Below, piece after piece: positions 33,155 to 42,678 of a stretch of 64,000 nucleotides of DNA (within the stretch, counting starts at the first letter, position 1; the number at the start of each line of letters is the position of its first letter). Made by a program: the position numbers and the translations under genes. Under the pieces are notes generated by a model. That model made no database searches, was not told the DNA's origin, and saw nothing but the letters and a program-made list of their open reading frames with translations. This DNA is from Methylobacterium currus (GTDB lineage Bacteria > Pseudomonadota > Alphaproteobacteria > Rhizobiales > Beijerinckiaceae). Where the stretch lies: the NCBI RefSeq assembly GCF_003058325.1, contig NZ_CP028844.1, forward strand, positions 846,001 through 910,000. The letters are read 5' to 3'.

Positions 33155-34608
33155 GCGGCGGCTCCCGGCAAGGCCGTGGCGGCTCCCTGCTCGGCCGCGA
33201 CGGCGACCGGCGGGGCGATCCCGCCCCGGTGCACGAAGAGCTGCGCGAGGGCGCAGGAGGCGGTACGGATCTCGGCGCCGTCGGACCGGCTCGTCAGGAC
33301 GATGGGGACGCGCGCCCCGAGGACCAGCCCGGCCGCTTGCGCCCCCGCGAGGTGGATCAGCTGCTTGGCCAGCATGTTGCCGGACACGAGGTCCGGCGCG
33401 ACCAGGATGTCGGCATCGCCCGCCACCGCCCCGCCGAGGCCCTTCGCCCGCGCGGCGTCCCGCGAGACCGCGGTGTCGAAGGCGAGCGGGCCGTCGATCC
33501 GGCCGCCGGTGATCTGGCCGCGCTCGGCCATCTTGCACAGGGACGCCGCGTCGACGGTGGAGCCGAGCTTCGTCGCCACCGTCTCGACCGCCGAGAGGAT
33601 CGCGGCCTTGGGCTCCGGGATCCCGAGCGCCCGGCACAGGTCGATGGCGTTCTGGACGATGTCGCGCTTCTCCTCCAGCGTCGGCGCGATGGTCACGGCG
33701 GCGTCGGTGAGGAACAGGGGCTTTGGGTAGTGCGGCACGTCGAGGGCGTAGACGTGGCTCATGCGCCGTTCCGTGCGCAGGCCCGCGTCCCGGTCGAGGG
33801 CGGCGGTCATGATCTCGTCGGTGTGGAGCGCGCCCTTCATCAGGGCCGCGACCGCACCCGTCCGGGCGAGGGCCACGGCCTGCGCGGCCGCCGCGTGGCT
33901 GTGGGGAGCATCGACGACGACGATGCCGTCGAGCGCCTCGCCCGCGGCCTCCGCCGCCGCCGCGATCTTCGCCTGCGGCCCGACCAGAACCGGCACGATC
34001 AGGCCGGCGCGCCCGGCGGCGAGCGCCCCGGTGAGGGAGAGCGCGTCGCAGGGGTGGACGATCGCCATGCGGATCGGCGGCAGGTCCCGGGCCGCCTCGA
34101 TCAGCCGCCGCCAGACGGCGCCACGCTCGTGCAGCGCGATCTCCGGCAGGAGGACCCGGGAGCGGCGGACCTTCTCGGTCGGGGCGAGCACCTCGGCCTC
34201 GCCCGTGATGACGACCGTCCCGGCGGCATCGACGCAGGTGCAGTCGAGGACGAGCCGGGCGCGGGCCTCGTCCTTCTCGCGCACCGTGACCCGCGCGGTG
34301 ATCGTGTCGCCGATCCGCACCGGGTGCAGGAAGCGCAGCGACTGGGCGAGGTAGATCGTGCCCGGCCCGGGCAGCTCGGTGCCGAGCACCGCCGAGATCA
34401 GCGAGCCGCCCCACAGCCCGTGGGCGATCACCCCGTGGAAGCGGTCGGTGGCGGCGTAGTCGCGGTCGAGATGGGCCGGGTTCACGTCGCCGGAGACGGC
34501 GGCGAACAGGCTGATGTCCTGCGCCTGCAGCGTGCGGGTGAGGCTCGCCGTGTCGCCGACCCGGATCTCCGCCAGGGTGCGGTTCTCGATGAAGGGAAAT
34601 GCGCTCAT
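33151..34608 (-). CDS. Bifunctional MaoC-like hydratase / phosphate acetyl-butyryltransferase
   Basis: The 485-residue fusion has an N-terminal MaoC hot-dog domain (about 1-150) with the hydratase motif FAAVSGDVNPAHLDRDYA and HGLWGGSLISAVLG, and a C-terminal phosphotransacetylase/phosphotransbutyrylase domain (about 165-470) with PTLEEKRDIVQNAIDLCRALGIPEPKAAILSAVE and DILVAPDLVSGNMLAKQLIHLAGAQAAGLVLGA. The start at 34608 was chosen at MSAFPFIENRTL, the usual N-terminus. It would link (R)-3-hydroxyacyl or enoyl-CoA pools with acyl phosphate, and lies between phaC and ackA in one operon. Confidence 0.9.
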   Translation of the reverse strand: MSAFPFIENRTLAEIRVGDTASLTRTLQAQDISLFAAVSGDVNPAHLDRDYAATDRFHGVIAHGLWGGSLISAVLGTELPGPGTIYLAQSLRFLHPVRIGDTITARVTVREKDEARARLVLDCTCVDAAGTVVITGEAEVLAPTEKVRRSRVLLPEIALHERGAVWRRLIEAARDLPPIRMAIVHPCDALSLTGALAAGRAGLIVPVLVGPQAKIAAAAEAAGEALDGIVVVDAPHSHAAAAQAVALARTGAVAALMKGALHTDEIMTAALDRDAGLRTERRMSHVYALDVPHYPKPLFLTDAAVTIAPTLEEKRDIVQNAIDLCRALGIPEPKAAILSAVETVATKLGSTVDAASLCKMAERGQITGGRIDGPLAFDTAVSRDAARAKGLGGAVAGDADILVAPDLVSGNMLAKQLIHLAGAQAAGLVLGARVPIVLTSRSDGAEIRTASCALAQLFVHRGGIAPPVAVAAEQGAATALPGAAA

Positions 34609-34654
34609 GGCAGGCCACCGCGTGCAAGCCGCGGCCGATTGACGGTGGGCATGG

Positions 34655-36499
34655 TCAGGCCTCCCGCACGTAGCGGCCGGGCGCGGGGTCGAGGGCCGGT
34701 GCGCCGGGCCGGGCGCGGGGCGACGGGCCGGGCGGTCCGGAGCGGGCCGCGAGCCAGGCGGTCCATTCGGGCCACCAGGATCCGTCCGCGGCCCGCGCAC
34801 GCCGCAGGAAGCCCTCGGGATCGACATAGAGGTCGCCCGCCGCCCGGGTATGGACCCGGTAACGGCGGTGCGGGTGGCCGGCCTCGGAGACGATGCCCGC
34901 ATTGTGCCCGCCATTCGTCAGCAGGAATGTGACCTCCGCCTCGGTCAGGAGCGCGAGCTTGAACACCGAGCGCCAGGGGGCGACGTGATCGCGCTCGGTG
35001 CCGACCAGGAAGACCGGAACCCGGATGTCGCCGAGCGCCACCGGCCGGCCCTCGACCCGGAAGCGGCCCTCGGCGAGGTCGTTGTCGAGGAACAGGCTGC
35101 GCAGGTACTCCGCATGCATCCGTGCCGGCATGCGCGTCGCGTCGGCGTTCCAGGCGGTGAGGTCGCTCGCCTCCTCGCGCCGCCCGAGCAGGTAGCTGTC
35201 GACCATCCGCGACCAGATCAGGTCGTTCGAGCGCAGGAGCTGGAAGGCGCCCGCCATCTGCGTCGCGTCGAGGGTGCCCGTGCTGCGCATCAGGCTCTCC
35301 AGGAAGCTGATCTGGCTCTCGTTGATGAAGAGGGTGAGTTCGCCCGCCTCGGTGAAGTCGACCTGCGCGGCGAACAGGGTGAGGGAGGCGATCCGGTCGT
35401 CCCCGTCCCGGGCCATGGCGGCCGCCGCGATGGCCGCCAGCGTGCCGCCGAGGCAGTAGCCGGTCAGATGAACCCGGCGCTCCGGCAGGAGACCGGTGAT
35501 CGCATCGAGGGCCTCCATCACGCCGCGCCGCCGGTAGTCGTCGAAGGACAGGTCGCGGTCGTCGGGGCCGGGATTGCGCCAGGAGATCATGAACACCGTG
35601 GAGCCCTGGCCGACGAGGTGGCGGACCAGGGAGTTCTCCGGCGTGAGATCGAGGATGTAGTACTTGTTGATCCAGGCCGGGACGATCAGCACCGGCTCGG
35701 GCTGGACCGCATCCGTGGCCGGCGCGTACTGGATCAGCTCGATCAGGCCGTTGCGGTAGACGACCCGTCCCGGCGTGGCGGCGACCTCGCGTCCCACCGC
35801 GAAGCTGCCGGCCCCGGCGGAGCGCGCTCCGCCCGCCATCGACCGGACCACGTCCTCGATCAGGTTGAGGGCGCCCTGGCCCAGATTCTCCGCCCCGGTG
35901 CACAGCGTCTCGCCCAGCACGACCGGGTTCGTGAGCGGATTGTTCGACGGTGCGATCCCGTCGAGCATCTGGCGCGCCGTGAAGGCCACCACCGCCTCGT
36001 GCGCGCGGGACACGCCGCGCACGCCGGTGGTGGCGTTGTGCCACCATTGCTGGGTGAGCAGGAAGCTCTGCGCGAACAGGCTGAACGGCCAGGCCCGCCA
36101 GGCCGGATCGTCGAAGCGGCGGTCCTGCGGCAGGGGCTCGATGCAGGGCTCGGCGCGCCCACCCTGCAGGGCGCTGCGCAGCACGAACTCGGCGAGGCGC
36201 TCGCCCTTGCGGGCCGCCTTGACGACGAGCTCGGCCTGCTTGCCGGGCGAGAAGGCGAGGTGGACGGCCCAGTCGCTCCAGGCATTGGCGAGAGCCGCCG
36301 GCGAGAGGCCGCCGGTCGCGCGCGCCACGGCCGCGTGCACGGCCTCGTCGATGGCCTCGCTCGTCGCGAGCAGGTCGCGGTCGTCGCCGGGAGCGGCGGA
36401 GGTCCCGGGCGGGGCGGCCTCCGGATGAGGTCGCACGAGCCGGAGGGCGGGGGGTGCGGACGGTTCGACCGGGATCGGCAGGGCGGATGTCGCGGGCAT
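34655..36499 (-). CDS. phaC: Class I polyhydroxyalkanoate synthase
   Basis: The 614-residue polymerase of (R)-3-hydroxyacyl-CoA into storage polyester. The lipase-like box with the catalytic cysteine is HLTGYCLGGTLAAIAAAAM; other PhaC blocks are LTNPVVLGETLCTGAENLGQGALNLIEDV, WINKYYILDLTPENSLVRHLVGQG and the histidine region TNGGHNAGIV. The N-terminal 80 residues are proline/alanine-rich. The start at 36499 has a GGAG site; a FixK/FNR-like box lies about 58 bp upstream. It stores reducing power and carbon, consistent with an oxygen-limitation block. Confidence 0.93.
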   Translation of the reverse strand: MPATSALPIPVEPSAPPALRLVRPHPEAAPPGTSAAPGDDRDLLATSEAIDEAVHAAVARATGGLSPAALANAWSDWAVHLAFSPGKQAELVVKAARKGERLAEFVLRSALQGGRAEPCIEPLPQDRRFDDPAWRAWPFSLFAQSFLLTQQWWHNATTGVRGVSRAHEAVVAFTARQMLDGIAPSNNPLTNPVVLGETLCTGAENLGQGALNLIEDVVRSMAGGARSAGAGSFAVGREVAATPGRVVYRNGLIELIQYAPATDAVQPEPVLIVPAWINKYYILDLTPENSLVRHLVGQGSTVFMISWRNPGPDDRDLSFDDYRRRGVMEALDAITGLLPERRVHLTGYCLGGTLAAIAAAAMARDGDDRIASLTLFAAQVDFTEAGELTLFINESQISFLESLMRSTGTLDATQMAGAFQLLRSNDLIWSRMVDSYLLGRREEASDLTAWNADATRMPARMHAEYLRSLFLDNDLAEGRFRVEGRPVALGDIRVPVFLVGTERDHVAPWRSVFKLALLTEAEVTFLLTNGGHNAGIVSEAGHPHRRYRVHTRAAGDLYVDPEGFLRRARAADGSWWPEWTAWLAARSGPPGPSPRARPGAPALDPAPGRYVREA

Positions 36500-36550
36500 G
36501 TCGGGTCTCCAGCGCCGCCCCGTCCTTAGCGGGGCTCGAACCGGCACCCC

Positions 36551-36564
36551 TTGATCCAGATCAC
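36551..36564 (-). promoter_or_regulatory. FNR/FixK-like box upstream of phaC
   Basis: TTGATCCAGATCAC has one mismatch to TTGATNNNNATCAA. Its centre is about 58 bp before the phaC start and it overlaps the last codon of the upstream gene. Confidence 0.5.
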
Positions 36565-37589
36565 CCCGCCAACGCCGGCGCGCCGCCCGTCGCCCGGGCG
36601 ATCAGGCCGTATTTCGTGCGGGTCACGCTCACGTCCCGGAACCAGCTCACCAGATCGCCCCAGGGGTCGTTCATGTGGGCGAGCCCCGACACGAAGGCGA
36701 CCACCGTGCCGAGCTCCGCCTCGCCCGCCGCGACCGCATAGCCGCCGACCGCCAGGATGCCCGCGATGCCGAGGTGATAGGACAGGTTCATCAGGAAGTT
36801 CATCGAGAACTTGAAGCCGAAGATGCCCATGTTGAGGCGGAAGACCCCGTCCAGGCGGTCCAGCTCCGCGGGCGTCGGTCCCGGCAGCGCTGCGGGCCGC
36901 TCCACCAGCCCGCCGCTGATCCGCCGCAGGAGGCCGACCCGGGCGGCGACGCGCCGGTTGATCGCCCGCTGCATCAGCGGCACGAAGACGATCTGGGGCG
37001 AGAACACCGCGAGCGTCACCAGGGCCATCAGCGGGTGGAGGAGCGCCAGGTAGGTGAGGGTGGAGACGAGCACGCCCGCCTGCAGCAACGGCTCCGACAG
37101 GCAGATTCCGACGAAGCTGCCGACCGGCTCGGCCTCGTCCAGCACCATCGCGATCTCGACCCCCCGGTCCGGGCCGGAGGCGGCATGGACATCCGCCATG
37201 ATGGCGGCGCGCAGGCGCCGGACGGCGCGCTCGCCGACGAAGCCGCGGCCGAGGTTGAGCGCGAGCTTGAGCCCGCCGAGGCTGGCCGCCGTCAGCACGT
37301 AGAGCAGGGCGAGCCCGAGGAGCGGGTGCGGATCGGCGCCGCGCACGGCGAGGCCGACGGCCCGCCGCTGGAGCTCGATCGGGGCGAGGCCCGCCAGGAA
37401 CACCGCGACGGCCAGGAGCGCCAGCCCGACCTGCGCGAGCGCGCTCTCGCGCCAGATGAAGGCGAGGAGGCCGGGGGCCGTGTGGCGCGGGGCCGAGCCC
37501 CTGGGCTCGGCCGGGCGCGCGGGCTCCGGCGGATCCTGCCGCCGGATCCGGGAGAGGTCGGCCGTGTCCGTGTGCAGGCGCGTCGACAT
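36561..37589 (-). CDS. ABC-transporter membrane-domain protein without an ATPase domain
   Basis: The 342-residue protein has hydrophobic helices (VGLALLAVAVFLAGLAPIEL, LLYVLTAASLGGLKLALNL, AGVLVSTLTYLALLHPLMALVTLAVFSP) and the general layout of the type-1 ABC exporter transmembrane domain. It ends at about the point where the nucleotide-binding domain would begin; no Walker A, signature or Walker B is present, nor in the DNA downstream. It may work with a separate ATPase or have another role. Start 37589 (MSTRLHTDTAD) is preceded by GAAGGC. It is first in a minus-strand unit with phaC, the phosphotransacetylase and ackA, with two FixK-type boxes upstream. Confidence 0.7.
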   Translation of the reverse strand: MSTRLHTDTADLSRIRRQDPPEPARPAEPRGSAPRHTAPGLLAFIWRESALAQVGLALLAVAVFLAGLAPIELQRRAVGLAVRGADPHPLLGLALLYVLTAASLGGLKLALNLGRGFVGERAVRRLRAAIMADVHAASGPDRGVEIAMVLDEAEPVGSFVGICLSEPLLQAGVLVSTLTYLALLHPLMALVTLAVFSPQIVFVPLMQRAINRRVAARVGLLRRISGGLVERPAALPGPTPAELDRLDGVFRLNMGIFGFKFSMNFLMNLSYHLGIAGILAVGGYAVAAGEAELGTVVAFVSGLAHMNDPWGDLVSWFRDVSVTRTKYGLIARATGGAPALAG

Positions 37590-37774
37590 GCCTTCGCCTT
37601 CGGGGCCAAGCGGACTTGCGTTGGCGGGCCATCGCGCCGTCCGCTCAGGTTCTTGTTGTGTCGCAGGTTGTCGTCGCAAGACCGGCAACCGCTCTGGCGA
37701 AACCTGCTCAGGGCGAACCCTCGGCGAGAGCCGTCCCTGCGAGGGCTCGCTAACGCACCCGACCGGCCGGTGCC

Positions 37775-37818
37775 TTGATCCGCCTCAAGGCCCGGAGGTC
37801 CGGCTTGCGCTGGATCAA
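37775..37818. promoter_or_regulatory. Two FixK-type boxes in the divergent promoter region
   Basis: TTGATCCGCCTCAA (37775-37788) and TTGCGCTGGATCAA (37805-37818) both fit TTG(A/C)-N6-(T/G)CAA. They are 30 bp apart, between the ABC-like gene and the universal stress gene, and could serve either. Confidence 0.6.
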
Positions 37819-37875
37819 GGTGGCGCCTTCCGACCCGGCGGATTCTCGACGGATCTCATCAGCGGGAGAGCAGCC

Positions 37876-38691
37876 GTGATCAAGGATCTGACGATCGTCG
37901 TCGACGGGGTGGGCCGGCGCGCGGCGCCGTACGGAATCAGGCTCGCGGCGCAATGCGACGCCTGCGTCTCTGCCGTGAGCGTCCTGCCGCTCGTGCCGTT
38001 CGAAACCTTCGCGCAGGCGGAAATCCGCTACGACCTGGTCGTGGCCGCCGGGCAGGACGCCCGCGAGCAGGCCGACGCGGCGGTCGAGGCCGTCGCCGCC
38101 GCGGCCCGGGAGGCGGGATTGTCCTGCGAGACGAGCGCGATCTGCACCTCGGCGCCGCTCGCGCCGCATCGCCTCGCCGGCTTCGTTCATCTGAGCGACA
38201 TCGTGGTGATCGAGCAGGCCGACGATACAGCGCCCAAGCCGGCCGACGCCTATCTGGAGGCCCTGCTGTACGAGGGCGCGCGCCCGGTCCTGGTCGTCCC
38301 CTATATCCAGGAGGCGCCGCCCCGGCTCACCGGCGCGGTCGTGGCCTGGGACGGGAGCGCGCCGGCGGCGCGGGCCCTGAGCGACGCGCTGCCGCTCCTG
38401 CGCCGCACCGCCCGCGTCGAGCTCGTCAGCGTGACCGACGAGCCGGTGCCGGAGGCGACGCGCTGGCGGGCGATCCGCCACCTCGCCCGGCACGGGATCG
38501 AGGCGGTGTTCGACGTCATCCCGGGCGGTCTGCCGGTGGGCGAGGCCCTGCTCTCGCACGTCGCCGATCGCGGCGCCGACCTCCTGGTGATGGGCGCTTA
38601 CGGCCATTCGCGCCTGCGCGAGGCGATCCTCGGCGGGACCAGCCGGACGATCCTGGCCTCGATGACGGTCCCGGTGCTGATGTCCCGCTGA
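37876..38691 (+). CDS. Universal stress protein with tandem UspA domains
   Basis: The 271-residue protein contains two Usp domains (about 1-140 and 145-271). The second ends with the ATP-binding motif GAYGHSRLREAILGGTSRTILASMTVPVLMS, matching G-2x-G-9x-G(S/T). The first is degenerate. The start is GTG 37876, preceded by GGGAGAG. Usp proteins of this type are often induced at low oxygen together with PHA and acetate kinase genes; the tandem FixK-type boxes upstream agree with that. Confidence 0.85.
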   Translation: MIKDLTIVVDGVGRRAAPYGIRLAAQCDACVSAVSVLPLVPFETFAQAEIRYDLVVAAGQDAREQADAAVEAVAAAAREAGLSCETSAICTSAPLAPHRLAGFVHLSDIVVIEQADDTAPKPADAYLEALLYEGARPVLVVPYIQEAPPRLTGAVVAWDGSAPAARALSDALPLLRRTARVELVSVTDEPVPEATRWRAIRHLARHGIEAVFDVIPGGLPVGEALLSHVADRGADLLVMGAYGHSRLREAILGGTSRTILASMTVPVLMSR

Positions 38692-39458
38692 CCGGGTGTC
38701 CTGGCCGCCTTTGATGCATTCCGGTGGGGGAGCGTCGCGGTGGTGGCCTCCTGTCCGTCCTGCGGGTGCACGGGGCCCGGCTGCGGCAGCTCGGCGTAAC
38801 GCTGCTCCGGCCGACCGGCGTAACCCGCTCGGCTCCGGGCATCGCCCGCCTTGACTAACCCCCACCTGATCGCGAACCTCCCCTGAACAGAAAACCCGTA
38901 ATGGACAGAGCCCCGATCGACGATCGGGATTCCATTCTCGACGGCGGTTCGCGTGCCAGCTGAGAATGTCACGCGATCAAGGATCGGATCTTGGAATAGG
39001 CCTACCGTTTAGAAGATGACGGGCGTTCCGTTCGAAAAGGCGGGAAATCACAGTTTGATGACAGATCTTTTCACAAGAGACGGATAAAACAATGTCTCGA
39101 CGCCTCTGGGTCAGGTAAGTTTCGGAATGGAATGCATAAATTTCCTGATCGTGATTTCACCTCGAATTTTCGGATGTCCTATGTGAGTCCCTTGCGTAAG
39201 TAGATACCGTGCGCGACCTCGGACGTTTTGAAGTTGTGTGCTATCCCGTCGTGACGGCGCAGTTTGCGCCTGCAAAGAGCGCGTGACGACATATCATAAG
39301 AACTAGTCCAATCTGTTTAATCACGGCCACACAGCCGAAATCGCCCTAACTTGTATTGATTGAATTCTGTAAACTATTTTCCATTAAGTGACGGATGATC
39401 TTGAGCGTGGCGGCCTTCGAGGCGCACGCTCGAAAAAAACAGCGTCCAGGAGGAACGA
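38692..39458. other. Intergenic stretch before the chemoreceptor gene
   Basis: About 770 bp without a supportable gene. From about 38860 the base composition becomes markedly AT-richer (to 39450), which is common for promoter regions or foreign DNA. No repeat, RNA gene or clear operator was recognised. Confidence 0.4.
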
Positions 39459-41207
39459 TTGTCTGTCGCGATCAGAGCCCAGCTGCACGCCCTCACGGCC
39501 GCGGCCGTCGTCGGCATCGCCGCCATTCTGGTGCTTGCCGGTTTCGCCCTTCGTGATGCTGTCGTCGACGCGCGCATGGCGAAGACGCGTCAACTGGTCG
39601 AGGCGGCGCATAGCCTCGTGTCCGGCTTTGCCGAGCAGGAACGCACCGGCAAGGCCTCGCATGAGGAGGCGCAGGCTTTGGCAATGGCAGCTCTGAAGTC
39701 CATGCGCTACAATAACAGCGAGTATTTTTGGGTCAACGATATGCATCCGCGCATGATCATGCATCCGACCCGCCAGATGCTCGACGGCACAGACCTCACA
39801 ACCTCCAAGGACCCGACCGGCAAGGCCTTGTTCGTCGAGATGGTCGAGATCGTGCGCAAGTCCCATGCCGGGTTCGTCGCTTACCAGTGGCCCAAGCCCG
39901 GTCAGGACGATCCGGTCGACAAGATTTCTTACGTCAAAGGCTTCGAGCCCTGGGGCTGGATCATCGGCTCGGGCGTCTACGCCGACGACACCGCGGCTCA
40001 GGTCCGGGATGCGCTCTTCGGCCTCCTCAAGGGCGTTGCCGTCGCGGCGGGGCTGATCACCCTCCTTGCCGTCGTGATCGGGCGCTCGATCGCCGGGAAG
40101 ATCAGCGATCTGGCGCGCATCATGCGCCGGCTCGCGGACGGCGACCTCCAGCAGCAGATCCCCTCTGTCGCGCGACGCGACGAGATCGGTGCCATGGCCC
40201 GGGCGGTGCTCGTGTTCCGCGATCACGCGATCGAGCGTGAGCGCCTGGAGCAGGAAGCCACGGTGTCCGAGCGCGAGAAGGCCAAACGCAGCCACGACCT
40301 CGAATCCAGTCTCGCCGCGTTCCAGGCTGCGATGGGCGACGTCGTGTCCACCGTTGCGGGCAATACGGCCGCGATGCAGCGCACCGCCGAGGCCCTGACG
40401 TCAATCTCGACCCAGACGTCCCAGGAGGCCGATGCCGCGACAGCAATCTCGGGGCAGACCTCCGAGCACGTCACGATGGTGGCGGCCTCGACGAACCAGC
40501 TCTCGAACTCGATCCAGGAGATCACCCGCCAGGTGCAGGGCGTGACCGAGATCGTTCGGCAGGGGAGCGAGACCGCGACGATCTCTGCGCGCCAGGCCCA
40601 GGCGATGGCCGATCTGGGCGAGCGCATCTCGGCCGTGATCGGGTCGATCCAGGCGATCGCCACGCAGACGAACCTCCTGGCCCTGAACGCCACCATCGAG
40701 TCGGCCCGCGCCGGGGAGGCGGGCAAGGGCTTCGCGGTCGTCGCGTCGGAGGTGAAGGTGCTCGCGGGCCAGACGGCATGCGCCAGCGACGAGATCGTCG
40801 CGCGCGTCGGCGAGATCCAGGCCACCGCGCGCGGCGTGCTCGAGGCCAACGAACAACTCGTCGCCATGATGCAGGACATCCTGGCGGCGACGACGGCGGT
40901 CGCCTCGGCCGTCGAGCAGCAGAACGCCGCGACCGGCGACATCGCCCGCAGCGTGCAGGTGGCGGCCGACGGGACCGAGAAGCTCGCCGTGAATATCTTG
41001 GAGGTGCGCTCGGGAGCCAGCGAGACGGAGAAGCATGCAGGCACGATGCTCACCGTGGCGAAGGCGATGCGGTCGCAAGCCTCGATGATCGAGGAGCAGG
41101 TTCGTTCCTTCGTCTACGCGCTCCGCGCCGGTCCGATGGATCGTCGCAATGCCGGCGCCGATAAAATATACCATGGGCATGACCGACGCTCTCAGTCTTA
41201 TAATTGA
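39459..41207 (+). CDS. Methyl-accepting chemotaxis protein with a Cache sensor domain
   Basis: A 582-residue transmembrane receptor with a first helix at about 8-30, a periplasmic single-Cache domain ([20 protein letters not shown], then [21 protein letters not shown]), a second helix at about 188-212, HAMP ([22 protein letters not shown]) and the signalling domain. The hairpin tip is [40 protein letters not shown]. The start is a rare TTG at 39459, supported by AGGAGG 5-6 nt upstream. Cache domains of this type bind small organic acids; the ligand is unknown. No che genes are nearby, so it must feed a pathway encoded elsewhere. Confidence 0.92.
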   Translation: MSVAIRAQLHALTAAAVVGIAAILVLAGFALRDAVVDARMAKTRQLVEAAHSLVSGFAEQERTGKASHEEAQALAMAALKSMRYNNSEYFWVNDMHPRMIMHPTRQMLDGTDLTTSKDPTGKALFVEMVEIVRKSHAGFVAYQWPKPGQDDPVDKISYVKGFEPWGWIIGSGVYADDTAAQVRDALFGLLKGVAVAAGLITLLAVVIGRSIAGKISDLARIMRRLADGDLQQQIPSVARRDEIGAMARAVLVFRDHAIERERLEQEATVSEREKAKRSHDLESSLAAFQAAMGDVVSTVAGNTAAMQRTAEALTSISTQTSQEADAATAISGQTSEHVTMVAASTNQLSNSIQEITRQVQGVTEIVRQGSETATISARQAQAMADLGERISAVIGSIQAIATQTNLLALNATIESARAGEAGKGFAVVASEVKVLAGQTACASDEIVARVGEIQATARGVLEANEQLVAMMQDILAATTAVASAVEQQNAATGDIARSVQVAADGTEKLAVNILEVRSGASETEKHAGTMLTVAKAMRSQASMIEEQVRSFVYALRAGPMDRRNAGADKIYHGHDRRSQSYN

Positions 41208-41241
41208 GCAGATGGCGATCGATCCATGCTGAATTGTCAGA

Positions 41242-41481
41242 ATGAGAGTTTTTTGCTTCGTCGAAGTTGATTTCGTCAGACAATTGACGGTATTAAACGG
41301 CGATCGAGGGGCGCGAATCGCGGTTTGCCAGGACCTCGCGCGCTGGCCCGCCCGGGCCGGCCGCGTGATCCTGGCATTCGAGCACGCGATCGACGTCGTG
41401 CGGGTCGAGGCGCCGGACGAAGGCTTGCGGCTCGCCGCTCCGGACATCCCCAGCGCGGCGATCACCGTCCGGCCGGCGTGA
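41242..41481 (+). CDS. Possible small protein or gene remnant, unknown
   Basis: A 79-residue frame with even composition (GARIAVCQDLARWPARAGR, VILAFEHAIDVVRVEAPDEG). It has no obvious ribosome site and no recognised family, and may be the end of a degraded gene. The start is poorly supported. Confidence 0.25.
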   Translation: MRVFCFVEVDFVRQLTVLNGDRGARIAVCQDLARWPARAGRVILAFEHAIDVVRVEAPDEGLRLAAPDIPSAAITVRPA

Positions 41482-41573
41482 CCCGCCATGCGTCACCTCC
41501 CATGCGTCCCCTCCCATGCGCCACTTGCCTTGTGCCGCTTGCCGTGCATCACGCCAGCGTGCAGAGGGAGCGC

Positions 41574-42146
41574 ATGACCGACAACGACGATTTTCGCCTG
41601 CGCGTTCTGCACGAAGGCTGGAACACCTTCGCGATCGCGACGATCCGGACCCGGCATGGCGACACGATCGACCGCGCCTTCGAGCATCACGGTGCCGCGG
41701 CGGGCGTGCTGCCCTACGATCCCGAGCGCCGCTGTGCGCTCCTGGTGCGCCAGGACCGCGTCGGCGTGCTGTACTGGGGCGAGACCGAGCCGATTGCCGA
41801 GGTGCCTGCGGGAGGTCTCGACCGGAAGACGCCGGAGGCCACCGCGATCGAGGAGGCGCTGGAGGAAGCCGGTGTGCGTCTCTCCGCGCTCGAACTGGTG
41901 GTCGAGGCGTATGCGATGCCGAGCGTCTCCTCGGAGCGGATCTGGCTCTACCTGGCGCCTTACGGCCAGGGCGACAGGATCGCCGAAGGCGGCGGCCTCG
42001 CGACCGAGGGCGAGCGGCTGACCGTCGAGGAGATCGGCCTCGACACCCTCGCCCGGCTCGCCGCGACAGGCGGCTTGCGCGACATGAAGACCCTGATCCT
42101 GATCCAGGCCCTGCAGCTGCGCCGGCCCGAGCTCTTCACCGCGTAG
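41574..42146 (+). CDS. NUDIX hydrolase, YffH/NudK-AdpP-like
   Basis: The 190-residue nucleoside-diphosphate-sugar pyrophosphatase has a Nudix box around residues 80-102: GGLDRKTPEATAIEEALEEAGV keeps the catalytic EExG part, while the leading arginine is replaced by glutamate. IAEVPAGG and AYAMPSVSSERIWLYLA are typical of the ADP-ribose/GDP-mannose hydrolysing branch. The start at 41574 is preceded by GAGGGAGC. It stands alone between the chemoreceptor and a glycosyltransferase; nucleotide-sugar turnover would suit the latter (inference). Confidence 0.85.
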   Translation: MTDNDDFRLRVLHEGWNTFAIATIRTRHGDTIDRAFEHHGAAAGVLPYDPERRCALLVRQDRVGVLYWGETEPIAEVPAGGLDRKTPEATAIEEALEEAGVRLSALELVVEAYAMPSVSSERIWLYLAPYGQGDRIAEGGGLATEGERLTVEEIGLDTLARLAATGGLRDMKTLILIQALQLRRPELFTA

Positions 42147-42641
42147 CCAATCGCGAGGCCCGCCTGCGGCCGTGCGCATCGGCGGCGACGGCACGTTCGA
42201 TCGCAGGCCGGTTCAATCACAGACACCGAGTACGGGCACTCGACCCGGATCCTTGGACTCGCCCGGCGCCGCCGTCTCGTCCGAGGCGAGGCGCCGACCG
42301 AGCATCCGGGGGCACACGGCGACGCGCAGGCGTGCCAGATCCCGTCGACCATCTCCCGAATCATCGTCCCGAGCGGGATCTCGGTGCTCGAGCCGGGAGG
42401 TGCTTGGCCTTCTCGGGATTGCCGGGAAGCACCGCGAACCCGGCCGGCCGGAACAAGGCCGGGTCGATGGCCATGTCCTCGTCGGGGTGAGGCCGACATG
42501 GTCCAACGCGACCGCGCACCGCCGTCGTTTCTCCTGGTGGACCCGGAGAGAGGACCCGGCCCGATCCGCGCGGCCTTGGAGCGACGTCGGACGAGGCGGA
42601 TACCGGTCCGTCGCAGACGAGGCACCGAGATCGAAGACCCC
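42147..42641. other. Intergenic stretch after the NUDIX gene
   Basis: Short pieces on the minus strand look vaguely protein-like (for example MAIDPALFRPAGFAVLPGN near 42450) but cannot be joined into a gene or assigned to a family. Otherwise I see nothing here. Confidence 0.3.
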
Positions 42642-42678
42642 GAGCATCGCCCGATCGCGGCGCGATCGGGCGATGCTC
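42642..42678 (-). terminator. Long perfect hairpin at the end of the glycosyltransferase gene
   Basis: GAGCATCGCCCGATCGC (42642-42658), a GGC loop, and the exact complement (42662-42678): a 17-bp stem that begins at the stop codon of the minus-strand gene. No T-tract follows, so it may stabilise the mRNA 3' end or act as a repeat-type terminator. Confidence 0.6.

Noticed and set aside
31961..34627. A single 888-codon frame joining acetate kinase to upstream sequence
   Set aside because: The upstream part is out of frame with the MaoC-phosphotransacetylase gene and is not protein-like; ackA starts at 33154.
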